A stretch of DNA of 64,000 bases from an uncultured Planctomycetia bacterium. GTDB taxonomy: Bacteria; Planctomycetota; UBA1135; GCA-002686595. The notes beneath the pieces are model-generated. The model did no database searches. It saw nothing but the letters and a program-made list of their open reading frames with translations, and was not told the origin of the DNA. Of this stretch, positions 1 through 10,900 are shown piece after piece; positions within the stretch are counted from its first letter, which is position 1; each line of letters starts with the position of its first letter. The stretch lies in NCBI GenBank assembly GCA_937952135.1, contig CALFYL010000303.1, positions 1-64,000 of the forward strand, written 5' to 3'. The translations under genes were made by a program, and so were the position numbers.

Positions 1-1
1 G

Positions 2-721
2 CTACTCGGCACCTTGGCGACCCCGAACTTCGTCGTGCGCAACCTGCCTCTGCACTTGCCCGAGGTACGAGCGAGCCTGGAGAACGAACGTCCTACCGTC
101 GCTCAAGCGCGCGATGCAGCCGAAGCAGTGTCGACTTCGCTCGCGCGCAGCACCGGTTCGCGGCGTTCTTTCGAGTCACGCGTCCATGCCTTCGTCAGCT
201 ACCTGTGCAACACGCTCGCGACGTCCGACGAGCGCGATGCGGCACTCAAGGATCTCCTGGTTGCCGACCGGCGGGTCGTCCGTCATGCAACGGGCGAGGT
301 CGAACCCGAAACACGCCGCCGCCTCCTGCTCGGCTTCAACAGTCCCCTTCTTCCCGAGATTCTGGTCGCCAGCGAAGTGATGTCCGAAGGCGTCGATCTT
401 CACATCGACTGCCGGCACGTCATCCACCACGACCTCTCGTGGAACCCCAGCACGCTCGAGCAACGCACCGGCCGGGTCGACAGGCTCCGCTGCCTCGCCG
501 AACACGAAGGCGAGCCGATCCACGTCTACCTCCCCTACCTCGAAGGCACCGCGGACGAGAAGATGTACCGCGTCGTCTCCGACCGCGCCCGCTGGTTCCA
601 GGTCGTCATGGGCGAGCAGTACGAAGTCGACGAACACGCCACGGACGCGCTGGCCGCGCGGGTCCCATTCCCGTCGAGCGCCGCGGCTGCGTTGGCGTTT
701 GAGTTGGCGGTTGTCACGTAG
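2..721 (+). CDS. SF2/SNF2-type helicase, C-terminal part (5' end outside window)
   Basis: Only the C-terminal lobe of a superfamily 2 helicase is present; the reading frame is open from the first base, so the start codon lies to the left. Helicase motif V is visible (LVASEVMSEGVDLH) and motif VI follows (WNPSTLEQRTGRVDRL), which places it among SNF2/RapA-like helicases such as those accompanying DISARM and other phage-defence loci. The role is inferred: an ATP-driven DNA or RNP remodeller in a defence island. It runs convergently into the minus-strand gene at 773-1633, with 51 bases between the stops. Without the N-terminal half I cannot say which system it belongs to, nor whether it is intact. 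Confidence 0.8.
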   Translation, partial: LLGTLATPNFVVRNLPLHLPEVRASLENERPTVAQARDAAEAVSTSLARSTGSRRSFESRVHAFVSYLCNTLATSDERDAALKDLLVADRRVVRHATGEVEPETRRRLLLGFNSPLLPEILVASEVMSEGVDLHIDCRHVIHHDLSWNPSTLEQRTGRVDRLRCLAEHEGEPIHVYLPYLEGTADEKMYRVVSDRARWFQVVMGEQYEVDEHATDALAARVPFPSSAAAALAFELAVVT

Positions 722-772
722 CCACAGGCGTTCGAGCCACTCGTACCGCCGGCTCGACCCGTTCTCGGCGAG

Positions 773-1633
773 TCATAGCCCTTTACTCTGCTCCAGCCGA
801 GCCCATGTCGATGGAGTAAGCAACGCTCCGGAGCAGATCCATGCAGAAATGCGCTCGAGAGCGGCGTCGTTCACTTGCCGCAGGCTGCCACGCCCCGCGC
901 GGTACTGGATGTAGCTTTGTCCCGCCTCGTGGCTCTTTTGCGAGACCTCGCAACACGGAACGCCTAGCTTCAGCAGTCCACTCTGGATCAACTTCGCTCG
1001 ATCCCTCGAAGTATCGTCGAAGCGAAGCAGTGCCGATACTGGCGGCACCTGAATCGATCGTTGCCAGGCGGTCACCCATTCGGCCATGCCTTTGATCCAG
1101 CGCGGATCCTCCGACCTTTCCCCCCACACGGGAATGATGTATCGTACGCCGAATCCAGCGATTGCCCGAACGCGGCTCAGGCAATTTTCAAGCCCGAGTA
1201 GCTGAGACGAGAGCTTCTCACGACAAACTAGAAGACTCACATACTGGTGCGAACTGGTGGCACTGCGTCGGATCGACCGAAAGACATCGCCAAGCACGGC
1301 CGCGCGGGGAAGATCTGGAAACAACGAAGGGTAGTTCAGCTGGTGACGCGCAAGCCTGCTTACGTAATCGCTTGAGTCAAGCTTCGTATTCTCGGGTATC
1401 AAGAACTCATAGTCGAGTCCGTCTTGGGGTACATCCGTGCCTAGCACTTCCGTTGTGATTTCCCATTGGACGGGGGCCTGCCGAAGCACGCGCTCAAACG
1501 GCGCGTATCGATCCAGTGCCGCCGGAGCCTGCTGACCATCTCGATGCAGCAGCGCGTGGTGAAGTAGCGCCGCAGAAAGTGCGTCAGCCCGATCGAGGAG
1601 ATGCGAAGCGTGCAGAAGTAGGTCGATGTTCAT
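773..1633 (-). CDS. hypothetical protein beside BREX-2 operon
   Basis: A 286-residue protein that I do not recognise. I chose ATG at 1633 (MNIDLLLHASHLL) over an in-frame TTG at 1672, because the ATG opens a well-formed helical N-terminus; neither has a strong Shine-Dalgarno. The body is mixed alpha/beta with a hydrophobic strand (QYVSLLVC) near residue 135 and another (VRYIIPVWG) near residue 165. I see no signal peptide, membrane segment, zinc ligands or HKD motif. It follows brxHI after a 221-base gap on the same strand, so it may be a last gene of the BREX transcript or a member of another module together with the converging helicase. No function is proposed. Confidence 0.6.
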   Translation of the reverse strand: MNIDLLLHASHLLDRADALSAALLHHALLHRDGQQAPAALDRYAPFERVLRQAPVQWEITTEVLGTDVPQDGLDYEFLIPENTKLDSSDYVSRLARHQLNYPSLFPDLPRAAVLGDVFRSIRRSATSSHQYVSLLVCREKLSSQLLGLENCLSRVRAIAGFGVRYIIPVWGERSEDPRWIKGMAEWVTAWQRSIQVPPVSALLRFDDTSRDRAKLIQSGLLKLGVPCCEVSQKSHEAGQSYIQYRAGRGSLRQVNDAALERISAWICSGALLTPSTWARLEQSKGL

Positions 1634-1854
1634 GGCGTTACTGGCGTCTGCCTTTGGGCCGTCTGATTCCAATACAGTTTATGGAGTAGCCGGACGTTGG
1701 TGCAATCGAGACGTTGGGATCGGGAGGCTTGGCCGAGTCCTCGCGCTTCGAACGGGTTGCTCATGTCCTGGAAGCCGCGTTCGAACGAAAATGCGTCGGT
1801 CTGCCTTCACCTGCGCCCGAGAACGCGCGTTCGCGGCCAACCTGACAACTACGG

Positions 1855-3957
1855 TCACTCCGTTAGAACTCGCAGTGGTCTTGCCACGATTCGCTGGAGT
1901 GCACTTGTGCCTGCGTACCGAGCCTTGAGCAGGCGCGCAACAAGCCCCGGAGGCAAGCAGATGGAGAACTTCAGACCTTCGGCCACTTCCTTTAGGGCGC
2001 CGGGATGGAACTGCGGCGGCTTCACCGTGAGCGAGCGAATCGTGGCCTCAATTGCGTGCGTTGCCGCGATGCCCTCGATTCGGATGAAAAGATTGGATGC
2101 TTGCGCCTTGGTTGGGACAGCGGCCTCGATAGCCGCCGCAAGCTGAAGGTTTACGACCAGCCCACCGAAGGTCCACCACTCGAACGCCCCCTTGCCTTGC
2201 GGAAGGAGGCACGTCGACTCGCCGTCGACGAACCAATGCTCGCGCCGCGCCTCCGCCATCGCGGTGACTGCGCGACGTGACCAGCGCGATGAGTCTCCGT
2301 CGTGCGCGAGAACACGCTCCATGGCTTGGCAGAGTTCGAAGGAGCGCGGCGGCGCAGCTCCCTTCCAGCGCGACTTCGCTGGGCCCGCACCGGGAGTGAC
2401 TTGCACGACTCCACGCGGCCAGTCGATGTCGCGCACTTCCCAGGTACGCCCGCCCAACAGCAGCGCGCGCCGCTCGTCCGTCCCCTTCTCGCCGCCAGCG
2501 AACGTGAGCCGGTGCACAGACCCGATCTGCTGGCGACCGTGGCGAACTTCGAACAGCTCTTCGGTGGCGAAAACTGAGAGCAGGTCCATGAAGTTCTGGC
2601 GGCCGTATGCTTCCTCACCACGCCGCCCGAACCAGAGCACGCCGTCTTCCTCATGGAGCAACTCCGCGGCGACCATGTGGTTGAGCAACGCCTCGCCGTC
2701 TTGAACGCTGAGGGCTGACGCTGCGAGGAAAGGCTCGAGGCCGATTGACCAGTCCGCCCGCGTCACGCCTTCACGCTGAAGCGCCTGCGCCATGATCTGC
2801 TGCGCGAGGATGTGAAGCGGCTGCCCAGGTGGATCGACAGGCTCGACGAACCCTTTCTCCCAAAGCTCCACAATTGCCGCCGCCTCGACGAGCGACTCAT
2901 TCCAGGTCGCAAGAAACAGGCAGTTCGGCTTCGTACCCGACCGCCGTCCGGTGCGGCCCATGCGCTGCAGAAAGCTCGCGACGGTCCTCGGTGCATCGAT
3001 CTGTATTACGTAGTCGAGATCGCCGACGTCGATGCCAAGCTCAAGCGTACTGGTCGCCACGATCACGCAGTCACGCCCTTCCGCGAATGCCTGCTCTGCG
3101 GCTTGCCGGCTTTCCTTGCTGAGACTGGAGTGCGATACGAAGGCTTGAACGCCGTGTTCCGTCACGCACCGAGCCAGCTCCTCCGACGCGGCACGACTGT
3201 CGCAAAACGCAAGGCGCTTGTACCCACGGTGCAGCTGAGCCATCACCTGGGCGGCGTTGGCTAGCGTCCCGACGTAGTCGATCTGGACATCGGCTTCGCG
3301 TGCACTCGCTCCACCAGGGTTGACGATCACACCCGGCGGCCGACCGGATGAGAGCCAGCCAATGATCCGCTCGGGATTCCCGATCGTCGCTGAGAGTCCG
3401 ATGCGTTGGATCCTGCGCCCAGCCAGCAGCTGCAGTCGTGAGAGCACCGCGAGCAGATGCCAGCCGCGGTCGTCTCCTGCGAACGCGTGCACTTCGTCGA
3501 CGATCGCAACCCGCACGTCGGGGAACAGCGCGCCCGGTGAACTGCGTCGAGACACGAGCTGCGCTTCCAACGACTCGGGCGTCGTCAGCAGAATGTCAGG
3601 CGGGTTCTCGCGGATCTGTCGGCGCGCGCCCTGGCCCACGTCCCCGTGCCAGAGTTCACACCGCCGCCCAACGAGCGAGGCGTACTGGTGGAGCCTCTCC
3701 TGGAGGTTGTTCAGCAACGCCTTGATCGGGCATACATACAGCACGCTCAGCCCGTGCCAGTCCTCCGTCAGCATGCGCGACAGAATGGGGAGAATTGCAG
3801 CCTCGGTCTTCCCTCCCGCCGTCGGGGCGATGAGGAGCACGTCTGATCCAGCGAGAATCGGGTCTACAGCGTTCTGCTGCAGCGGTCGCAGCGAGCTCCA
3901 CCCGAGCGAGTTGACGATGTGGAACTGAACCGACGAGTGCAGGCGCTCGAAGCTCAC
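1855..3957 (-). CDS. brxHI: BREX type 2 helicase BrxHI (Lhr-like)
   Basis: A 700-residue SF2 DNA/RNA helicase of the Lhr-like kind found in type 2 BREX loci. Motif I is PTAGGKTEA near residue 47, motif II is DEVH (VAIVDEVHAF) near residue 154, motif III is LSATIG, and motif VI is QRMGRTGRR near residue 333. The C-terminal half has the winged-helix and accessory domains usual for this family. Its GTG start overlaps the brxD stop by four bases, so the two are translationally coupled. Sixth and last gene of the minus-strand operon. In BREX the helicase is needed for, or assists, phage exclusion; its precise step is not known. The family match is firm, and the BrxHI name rests on the neighbours. 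Confidence 0.88.
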   Translation of the reverse strand: MSFERLHSSVQFHIVNSLGWSSLRPLQQNAVDPILAGSDVLLIAPTAGGKTEAAILPILSRMLTEDWHGLSVLYVCPIKALLNNLQERLHQYASLVGRRCELWHGDVGQGARRQIRENPPDILLTTPESLEAQLVSRRSSPGALFPDVRVAIVDEVHAFAGDDRGWHLLAVLSRLQLLAGRRIQRIGLSATIGNPERIIGWLSSGRPPGVIVNPGGASAREADVQIDYVGTLANAAQVMAQLHRGYKRLAFCDSRAASEELARCVTEHGVQAFVSHSSLSKESRQAAEQAFAEGRDCVIVATSTLELGIDVGDLDYVIQIDAPRTVASFLQRMGRTGRRSGTKPNCLFLATWNESLVEAAAIVELWEKGFVEPVDPPGQPLHILAQQIMAQALQREGVTRADWSIGLEPFLAASALSVQDGEALLNHMVAAELLHEEDGVLWFGRRGEEAYGRQNFMDLLSVFATEELFEVRHGRQQIGSVHRLTFAGGEKGTDERRALLLGGRTWEVRDIDWPRGVVQVTPGAGPAKSRWKGAAPPRSFELCQAMERVLAHDGDSSRWSRRAVTAMAEARREHWFVDGESTCLLPQGKGAFEWWTFGGLVVNLQLAAAIEAAVPTKAQASNLFIRIEGIAATHAIEATIRSLTVKPPQFHPGALKEVAEGLKFSICLPPGLVARLLKARYAGTSALQRIVARPLRVLTE

Positions 3958-5258
3958 GGCAAGTCGATCTCTACGTCATCCACGGACTCGCGAGCGACCG
4001 CAGCCGACTCGACTCGAGTCAGCTCCTCGTTCTTCACGGTCAGCTTGTAGTGGGCGCGTGGATCAAACTCCTCGAACTGATCGATGCGATCCAGCACGTC
4101 TCCGATCAGCTTGCGAAGGAACAGGCGCGGCGCAACGCCGACCTTGCCGCCGAGATGACCGGTGACGGCGCGCGCAAGGTCTTCGACGTAGCGGTCGTCA
4201 GCCATCGCCCGGATCCGTGATTCGGTTGCGCGTCCTTCGGCGAACAGATCGCGCACTCGCCTCCCGAGCTCGACAAGCGACGCCAACTCGAATCCGGGCA
4301 GCCGAACCTGCGGCGCCCGTGGGTTGTCGAACCGAGCCTCTGCCGAGAAGTCCGTCGAAAGGCGCTGCGCAAGCGGCGCGAGCCGCTGCATGCCTTGCGG
4401 GCCGTCATAGAAGCTGGGCGTGCCGGTGATGGCGAGGTACAGACCGGGGAAGCGCCCCGAGTCAACTTCGTCCACGAGTTGCCGGAGCGCGTTCAAGCTT
4501 TTGTCGCGTACGTCGCCGCGAACACGCTGCAGGGTCTCAACCTCGTCGAGGACCAGCACGAGCCCGGACTGTCCACAGTCGCGGATGACGGTCAGCAGGC
4601 CCTGAACGCACGACAGCGCTCCGAAATGGTCGATATCCCCCTTGATGCCGGCTGCGCGCTTGGCCGCAGCGGAGACGTTCGGTTGCCCGGCGACCCACGC
4701 AAGCAGTGCGTCGGCGCTGTCGCGATCGTTGGCAATCAGCGCCCGCCGGTAACCGCGAAGCGCCGCAGCGAACGAGGGCGACTGCCGTGAAACCGCCGCC
4801 AGCCGCGTCTCCAACAGCTCCTCGATGCGAGCTTCGGACGACGACGCGCCCTCGGTCGCCACGTCGCTTTCAAGTGTGTGGAACCACTGGTCAACGATCG
4901 ATCGGAACGCACCGCTCTGCTGGTCGGTGGTCGAAAGGCGCTCGATCACGCGTCGGTACACCGTCTCCAATCGATGCAAAGGCGTTTCGGTCTCTGAGAC
5001 TTGAACCTCGCTCGTGACGAATCCCGCGCGCTTCGCACGTTCCTGCATCCACCGGGCGCAGAACGTTTTGCCACTGCCGTACTCGCCGCGGATCGCCTTG
5101 AAGCAAGCGCCGCCCCCAGCGACCTTCGAGAGCTCCTCGTCGAACGCGACCTCGAACCGGCCGAGGCCGATGGCGAGCGCATCCAGGCTGCGCTGCGGGA
5201 CCGTGCCTCGTCGAAGCGCGTCGACGAGTTCGTTGCGGCGTTGGGGGCTGATGCTCAT
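3954..5258 (-). CDS. brxD: BREX system ATP-binding protein BrxD
   Basis: A 434-residue AAA-like ATPase of the BrxD family (P-loop DUF2791 type). Walker A is GEYGSGKT at residues 58-65 and Walker B is LVLVLDEVETL ending near 243. The C-terminal portion (about 330-430) is helical, like the lid and winged helix of ORC/STAND-type ATPases. BrxD is the companion of BrxHI in type 2 BREX, probably loading or regulating the helicase. Start ATG overlaps the pglZ stop in an ATGA arrangement, and its own stop overlaps the brxHI GTG, so it is made in step with both. No odd features. Confidence 0.9.
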   Translation of the reverse strand: MSISPQRRNELVDALRRGTVPQRSLDALAIGLGRFEVAFDEELSKVAGGGACFKAIRGEYGSGKTFCARWMQERAKRAGFVTSEVQVSETETPLHRLETVYRRVIERLSTTDQQSGAFRSIVDQWFHTLESDVATEGASSSEARIEELLETRLAAVSRQSPSFAAALRGYRRALIANDRDSADALLAWVAGQPNVSAAAKRAAGIKGDIDHFGALSCVQGLLTVIRDCGQSGLVLVLDEVETLQRVRGDVRDKSLNALRQLVDEVDSGRFPGLYLAITGTPSFYDGPQGMQRLAPLAQRLSTDFSAEARFDNPRAPQVRLPGFELASLVELGRRVRDLFAEGRATESRIRAMADDRYVEDLARAVTGHLGGKVGVAPRLFLRKLIGDVLDRIDQFEEFDPRAHYKLTVKNEELTRVESAAVARESVDDVEIDLP

Positions 5259-7921
5259 CGAGGCGCTCTTGGGAGCTGGAACTGCTCGGCCAGCAGATCG
5301 TAGTTGAGCCGTACGGTCTGTCCTCCGTCAGTAACGTCAAGCACGTCATACCCGTCGACGTTCAGTACGCGTCGAGCAACGGTGAGGCGGCCGGTGAGCT
5401 GCACGGCGCTCACGGTGAGCTTTGCGCCCAAACCCGCGAACGTGAGCGTTCCACGATTCGAATCGAGGGCCTGAAGCAGGGACCGCATGTCGTCGTCCCG
5501 CGGCGGCGTGCGCCCGGCGAACTTGAGTTGCGCTGCATAGGTCGGAGATGCAAGGAGCTGATCGATCCACTCGGCTCCACGCGCCTTGTCCTCGACGGCG
5601 GTGAACAGGTCTGGCTTACGTGGCGTAGCGTCCGGCTTGGCGGCGCGCGTGATTGGCTTGAAGGCTTCGCTGTGGATCTGCCACCAGCCCGGCGGATCGA
5701 CGGTCTCGACAGCCCAGCCAGGAACATCGACTCCCGCAGGGAACAACACTGCAAGCGGAACGACGACCTCCTGTGGCGTCGCCCCTCCGTGGTATCCGCC
5801 GCGCTTCGGCGCGTAGCGCACGAGCTCGCTCGTCGGAAGTACGCAGGGCCCACCCGGCTTCGGAAGTACGACCCGCGCGCCTTCGACACGAACCTCGTCT
5901 CCGTCGAGCGCCCCGTCGTCGTCGCGCCAGCGCTCGTGCTCGCGCATCTTCCGCGGCTCCGATGAGCCCGACTCAACTACGTGGCCGTGGTCGCTCGTCA
6001 AGACGATGACGCGTCCTGTTTCGCGCGCGTGGTGGACGAGCCTCTCGAGTACGGGCACGCCCTTGAGGCTCCAGTCCGCCCGAATCTGCGACCCCTTCGA
6101 GAGCAGGTCGTCGACAGCGTTCACCACAACGGCGATCACGCGCGCCTCGCTGTCGAGCGCCTGCTCGATCGAGCTATCGAGGTCAGGAACGAGCCCGGGC
6201 GTCAGGTCCGCCTTATGGAAGAGCATCTGGGCCTTGGTCGCTTTGCGACGCCATCCGTGCGCTGCGGCTTTGCGCTCGAACCCAGCGACCTCCTCTGCCT
6301 GTTCGCCCGAGCTGAGAGATCCGCAGAGAAGCGAGCACCGTGAGGCCTCGGTCACCGACGGAAGCGCGCTCAGCACGACGGGCAAGCCCGGCTCCCCAGC
6401 TGGGGCGTGCCGGCGCCACGAGCCCGTTGACTCGATGGACTCCGTGACCTGCTGCGCGATGGCGACGCTCATTCCATCCATCACGAGCAACATGACCTGC
6501 TGCTCCTTCGCAAGCGGCGCCACGACCCGGTCGAGAACGTCTTCGATCCCCAGAAGCCGTTGCATCGACACGCCGCTTGTCGTCGCCTCCGCCAGCGACT
6601 GGGCGAACGCCTTGGTGTCCATCTCCCGCGCATCGAGGACGTTCACAAGGAGCTTGCGGAACGCGCTCGCTGCACTTCCTTGAGCCTCACCATCGAGGAG
6701 GAAGTGCCGCGCACGATCAACCCACGCACCCTCGTCTCGATATCGAACGGCGAGCGCCTCGAGTGTCGCGAGCGTAGTCCTTTCACGAGCTACGAGCCAC
6801 CGCGCAAGTCGGAAGGACATCTCCGCGCGGAGGACACGGGTATCGACTCCGACTTCGGCGCCAGTCCTCCTGTGCGCGCCGAGTGCTTGCAGCGCGCAGC
6901 GAAGCACCTCCTCGCGATCTGGCTTCGCGGACTCCAGGTATCGAACCAGTGTGGCGCCAAACGAGTCCAGGCGCTGCTCGAAGCCAGCCGCGAGCCAATC
7001 GCTGTACTCAGCCAGTTCGGGACAGAGAAGAGCGACGCGAAGCAGTTCCTCAGCGCGAGACTTGATCACCTCCGAGCCGATTCCGACCGATTGCGTTCGT
7101 CGCAGCGCCTCGATCGCCGCGCTACCCAGCTCGCGCATTTCGACTTGATTCAGAGGCCTGTTGCCCGAGAAGAACTTCTCGGCGCGCACCGCAGCCGCCG
7201 CAGCCCTCTCGTCGCGCTGCTCCATTGCACGTCCAAGCGCGTCAAGCACCAAGCCGATCGGAACAACGTCCGCTGCGTTGCCGTTCTCGATCGCCTCGAA
7301 AACTCGGCCGGTTGCGGCGCCGCCCACCTCCACGCACCACGCCTTGAAGGCCGCTCGCTGCTCAGCGGGCCAGGCGCGCCACCGTTCGACATCCGCGGCC
7401 TTCGCGCTCCATTCAATGAGAGCTGTGAGGTCCGGTCTCGCCCCGGGGATCGCGAGGTCCTGCACCAACACGTCCCACGCGGAGTCGAGGTCCAGAACAC
7501 CGGCCGCAAGCGGCTTGAGTCGGTCGGAGCTGACCTCCAACAACGCCTCGGCCATCCAGCTCATGTCCGCGAGCCGCGGATCCAAGGTCGACACCTGGAA
7601 CGCGTCTTTGACCGCGGTCCACGGGTGAATGGACTCCAGCCGGCGCAACGCAAGCTTGGCGACGAACTCAGAGCCAAGTTGGGCCTGCTCAAGCTGCGTG
7701 ACCAGCACGAGCCAGTGGCCAGCGCTCGCGTCAAGGAGCGCCGTCCGCGCGGCCAAGGGCGAGTCCACTTGAACCACGCGACATGTGTTGCCCTCGACCA
7801 CGATCTCGTTGGGCCCGGCCCACGGCTCGCGCGAGCGGATGCCGAACCATGGTCGCGCTTGAGGCGCCTTGCGCCGCATCGCTGCAACTCGCTTCTGGAG
7901 GCTGGCAACGCTCAACGTCAC
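5255..7921 (-). CDS. pglZ: BREX type 2 phosphatase-superfamily protein PglZ
   Basis: An 888-residue PglZ protein. The C-terminal half carries the alkaline-phosphatase-superfamily core: the first metal site at MDGMS (481-485) and the DHG metal site at residues 644-646 (VIVLTSDHGH). The N-terminal ~430 residues are helical and lack known domains, as in Pgl/BREX-2 homologues. PglZ is the signature BREX protein, required for phage exclusion and in many systems for host methylation; it was reported as a metal-dependent nuclease or phosphodiesterase in some cases. GTG start overlaps the pglY stop by four bases. Length and neighbours fit the type 2 form. Confidence 0.92.
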   Translation of the reverse strand: MTLSVASLQKRVAAMRRKAPQARPWFGIRSREPWAGPNEIVVEGNTCRVVQVDSPLAARTALLDASAGHWLVLVTQLEQAQLGSEFVAKLALRRLESIHPWTAVKDAFQVSTLDPRLADMSWMAEALLEVSSDRLKPLAAGVLDLDSAWDVLVQDLAIPGARPDLTALIEWSAKAADVERWRAWPAEQRAAFKAWCVEVGGAATGRVFEAIENGNAADVVPIGLVLDALGRAMEQRDERAAAAAVRAEKFFSGNRPLNQVEMRELGSAAIEALRRTQSVGIGSEVIKSRAEELLRVALLCPELAEYSDWLAAGFEQRLDSFGATLVRYLESAKPDREEVLRCALQALGAHRRTGAEVGVDTRVLRAEMSFRLARWLVARERTTLATLEALAVRYRDEGAWVDRARHFLLDGEAQGSAASAFRKLLVNVLDAREMDTKAFAQSLAEATTSGVSMQRLLGIEDVLDRVVAPLAKEQQVMLLVMDGMSVAIAQQVTESIESTGSWRRHAPAGEPGLPVVLSALPSVTEASRCSLLCGSLSSGEQAEEVAGFERKAAAHGWRRKATKAQMLFHKADLTPGLVPDLDSSIEQALDSEARVIAVVVNAVDDLLSKGSQIRADWSLKGVPVLERLVHHARETGRVIVLTSDHGHVVESGSSEPRKMREHERWRDDDGALDGDEVRVEGARVVLPKPGGPCVLPTSELVRYAPKRGGYHGGATPQEVVVPLAVLFPAGVDVPGWAVETVDPPGWWQIHSEAFKPITRAAKPDATPRKPDLFTAVEDKARGAEWIDQLLASPTYAAQLKFAGRTPPRDDDMRSLLQALDSNRGTLTFAGLGAKLTVSAVQLTGRLTVARRVLNVDGYDVLDVTDGGQTVRLNYDLLAEQFQLPRAPR

Positions 7922-10900
7922 GCGCCGCCCTCCTTGCGGTACAGCTTCCAGTCCAGCTCGACCTCGAGCGCCTGGTCAGAGTCGAGCTTGCTCTTGAGCG
8001 CATCGAGTTCCTTCGCAGCGGCGCTGGCGGTCACACGCGTGAGCTTGCGGTGCTCGACCTGCTTCCAGCCAGGCTGCGTAGGCTGCGGTGCGTCCTGGGT
8101 GGCCTGCACAAATAGACGCGTCGCCTCGAGCTCGATCCGGCGCAGCTCCGCTGCGATTGGTCGCGCGTATTCGTCCTGGGCGAACGCCAGAGCCAGATCC
8201 CCTTCGAGCTTCTTGGCTTCGGCGCGTCGGGCCTCCGGCGCGTTCTTGAGGCCATCGATCGGCTCCCAGTTCGTGCTCTCGATCGCTTCGAGCACGGCCT
8301 TGGCCTTCGCGTGGGCCGAGCCGAGCGCATCCGCGGTGATCGGGTTCGCAATGGGAGCCCTTGCGATGCGAGCGACCAACTCCACGTCGTCAGTCGCCGC
8401 AACGAGCTGATCTAGCCAACCCGCGAGCGCCTTCATCGTCGCCAATCGGGCCGAAGTCGCCTTCACCGCAGCCGGCGTCCGCAGTTCGAGCGCCTGCATC
8501 AAGCGGACCGCGTCTTCACGACCACCCCGTGCGATGTCGCGGACTCGCGCCGCCAAGCTCGCCACGTTCGAGCCGGAGCGCCCCGGGGACGCACCCAATC
8601 CGAACGCCTTGTTGGCGATCTCGACTGCGCGCGCCCAGGTATCCGCCGGCGGCAGTCGTTGCTCGCGGAGCTCAAAGTCCGGGCCTAGCCGTCCGATCTC
8701 GACCTCGCCTACGGGAGCGCCGTGTTGGAACAAGACGCGGTCGGTTTGCTCGGCGAACAGCAGGATCAACAGGTCCTCAACCGGTTCAGGCAGGCCGCGC
8801 GGGCTGGGCTGATCGATCCAGGTCCGCATGTTCGCGACGGTCCAATCCTTGTCCGCGCTCACCGCCTGCTGCCTCAGGAAGTGCTGCTTCCAGTCGTTGC
8901 CCAGCACGAACGGTCGGTCCAACCCCGTCATCTGGCCGAGATTCAGCGGGACGACGATGTTCAAAGTCTCCTTCCGACGCGAAGGTTCGACCGGAACGCG
9001 GTTCGCCGTGGCCGTGACCGCGTCCTTGCACAACGCCAAGACTCGCTTCAGGGCAGCCTTGCCGATCTCACCTTCGAACTTCGGGTGATCCGGGTAGCGG
9101 TGCGTCATCGCCTGATCGAGCAGACCTTCCATGGCGACGCGCAGCGTCGAGCCCACCGGAGGCTTCGGAGAGAAGGACGAGTCGAGCGACACGAACGGGT
9201 CCTCGATCGTGATCGCGATGTCGAGACCGTCTTGCCCCTGCGTCGAGACTCCGTAGGCCGCGAGAATCACCGAGCGCAGTCGGTTCTCCAACTGGACCTT
9301 GTGGCCTTCGAGCAGATTGCGGGCCGTGGCGTGGTCGGTCTCCGGCACGTGGCTCGCGTAGCGACGAAAGTTGTCGCCGCGCAGCGCGCCTTGAACGCGT
9401 ATCAGCCGTCCAAGCTCGCGCACGGTCTGCTGGTTGAACACCCGGGGTCGCCAGACAAGCGTGTGCGACTTGCGGTTGGTTGCGAGGTAGTCGGTGATCC
9501 GCGCATGGTCCCGTTCCGTCGCACCGGCGTCGGCCGCGAGCGGTAGATCGAGCACGACCTTCCACGCGGCGCCGGAGTAGTCCAACGAGGCCGACCGCAA
9601 CTCCGACACGTCCGCGAACAGCAGGTCCGCGGCCCGCTCCGTGCCACGCCACGTCCACGTGAACGAATGCTCATTGAGGACGGCTGCGGAAGCATCGACG
9701 CCCAGGTCCGAGAAGACCAGGTCGCGCAGCAGCCGCAGACGCTGTCCGTGGGTGTCCAACTCGCCGGCGTTGGCGAGAATGCCCTCCCAGTCGACGCCTT
9801 CGAGCTCGATGGAAAGCGTGGGGTCCGTTGCCGAGCCCTGCAGACGGATCTCAGGCGCTTCCCTGGTCCAGCGATTGAGCTTGGCGAGCACCGTCTGCGC
9901 CTCTTGCCCAGCGAACGGAGCCTTGATCGTCCCGTGATTCAAAGCGGCCACACGTTTGGCGTTGAGCTGCCTTAGCGACGGCACGTTCGAGACCAGCGAC
10001 CCGAGAAGCAGCGTCTTGAGGATCCGCGCATCGTTGCAGAACTTCGTGCGCACGGGGTCGTTCCACTCGCGCCGCTCCAGATCGGCGGCCGACACGTTGT
10101 GCTCGCGCTCGAGCATCGGCTCTAGCTTCTCGCGCCACAGCTTCCGGGCGCGCTCGAACGAAACCTTGAACGTGTCGACGATGGCGTCGTTGCCCTGGGC
10201 GATCACGTCGAACAGGTCGCCGAGCGGAATGAACTCCCCGAGCGTCAGGTTGTCGCGCCGCTGCACCAACAGCTGCCGCATCGCCTTCAACGCAGTGCGA
10301 TCGCGCTGCAGCATGCTGGACGCGTCGACGAGCACCTCGACCAGCGCCGGGCTGAACGGGTAGACCTTGCGAAACTCCGCGATCGTGCGGTCCTTGGTCG
10401 TGAGGATGTCGAGTGTCTCCTGCGCGATCTTGGTCGACGCGCTGAACTGCGCGTCGATCTGACTCGCGGCCGCTGCGTCCTTGGGCGCGAGCAGTCGCTT
10501 GCTGGCGATCGTCGGAAGGTCGCGATCCTCCAGAGTGATCTTCTGGAAGCGGCCCTCGTGGAAGCGCAGCTTGTCGACGTAGCCGAGTTGCTGGACTCCG
10601 GGCAGATTGTCACTGACCAGCTCGCGCAGGTCGCGCTGGCGCGCGATGAAGCTCACGACGGGGATGGCCCGGTTGGAAGCGCTCGTCTCGACCAGGTTCA
10701 CGAGCTTGTCGATCTCGCGCCCCAGGAATTCCTGGTCGGTCGCGTGGCTGGCAAGCCACAGGATCAGCTCGTCGAGCAAGAAGATTACTGCGTCGTAGCC
10801 GAGCGACTTCGCGTGCGCGGTGAGGACCTCCAGCCCATGGTCGAGCTTCACGAAGTGCTTGCCCGAGTGCCCCATCAGGTTGCGGAACGCCTGCGCGATC

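Noticed and set aside
6560..8410. A 616-residue plus-strand frame opposite pglZ/pglY
   Set aside because: Low-complexity Arg/Ser-rich shadow of intact BREX genes.
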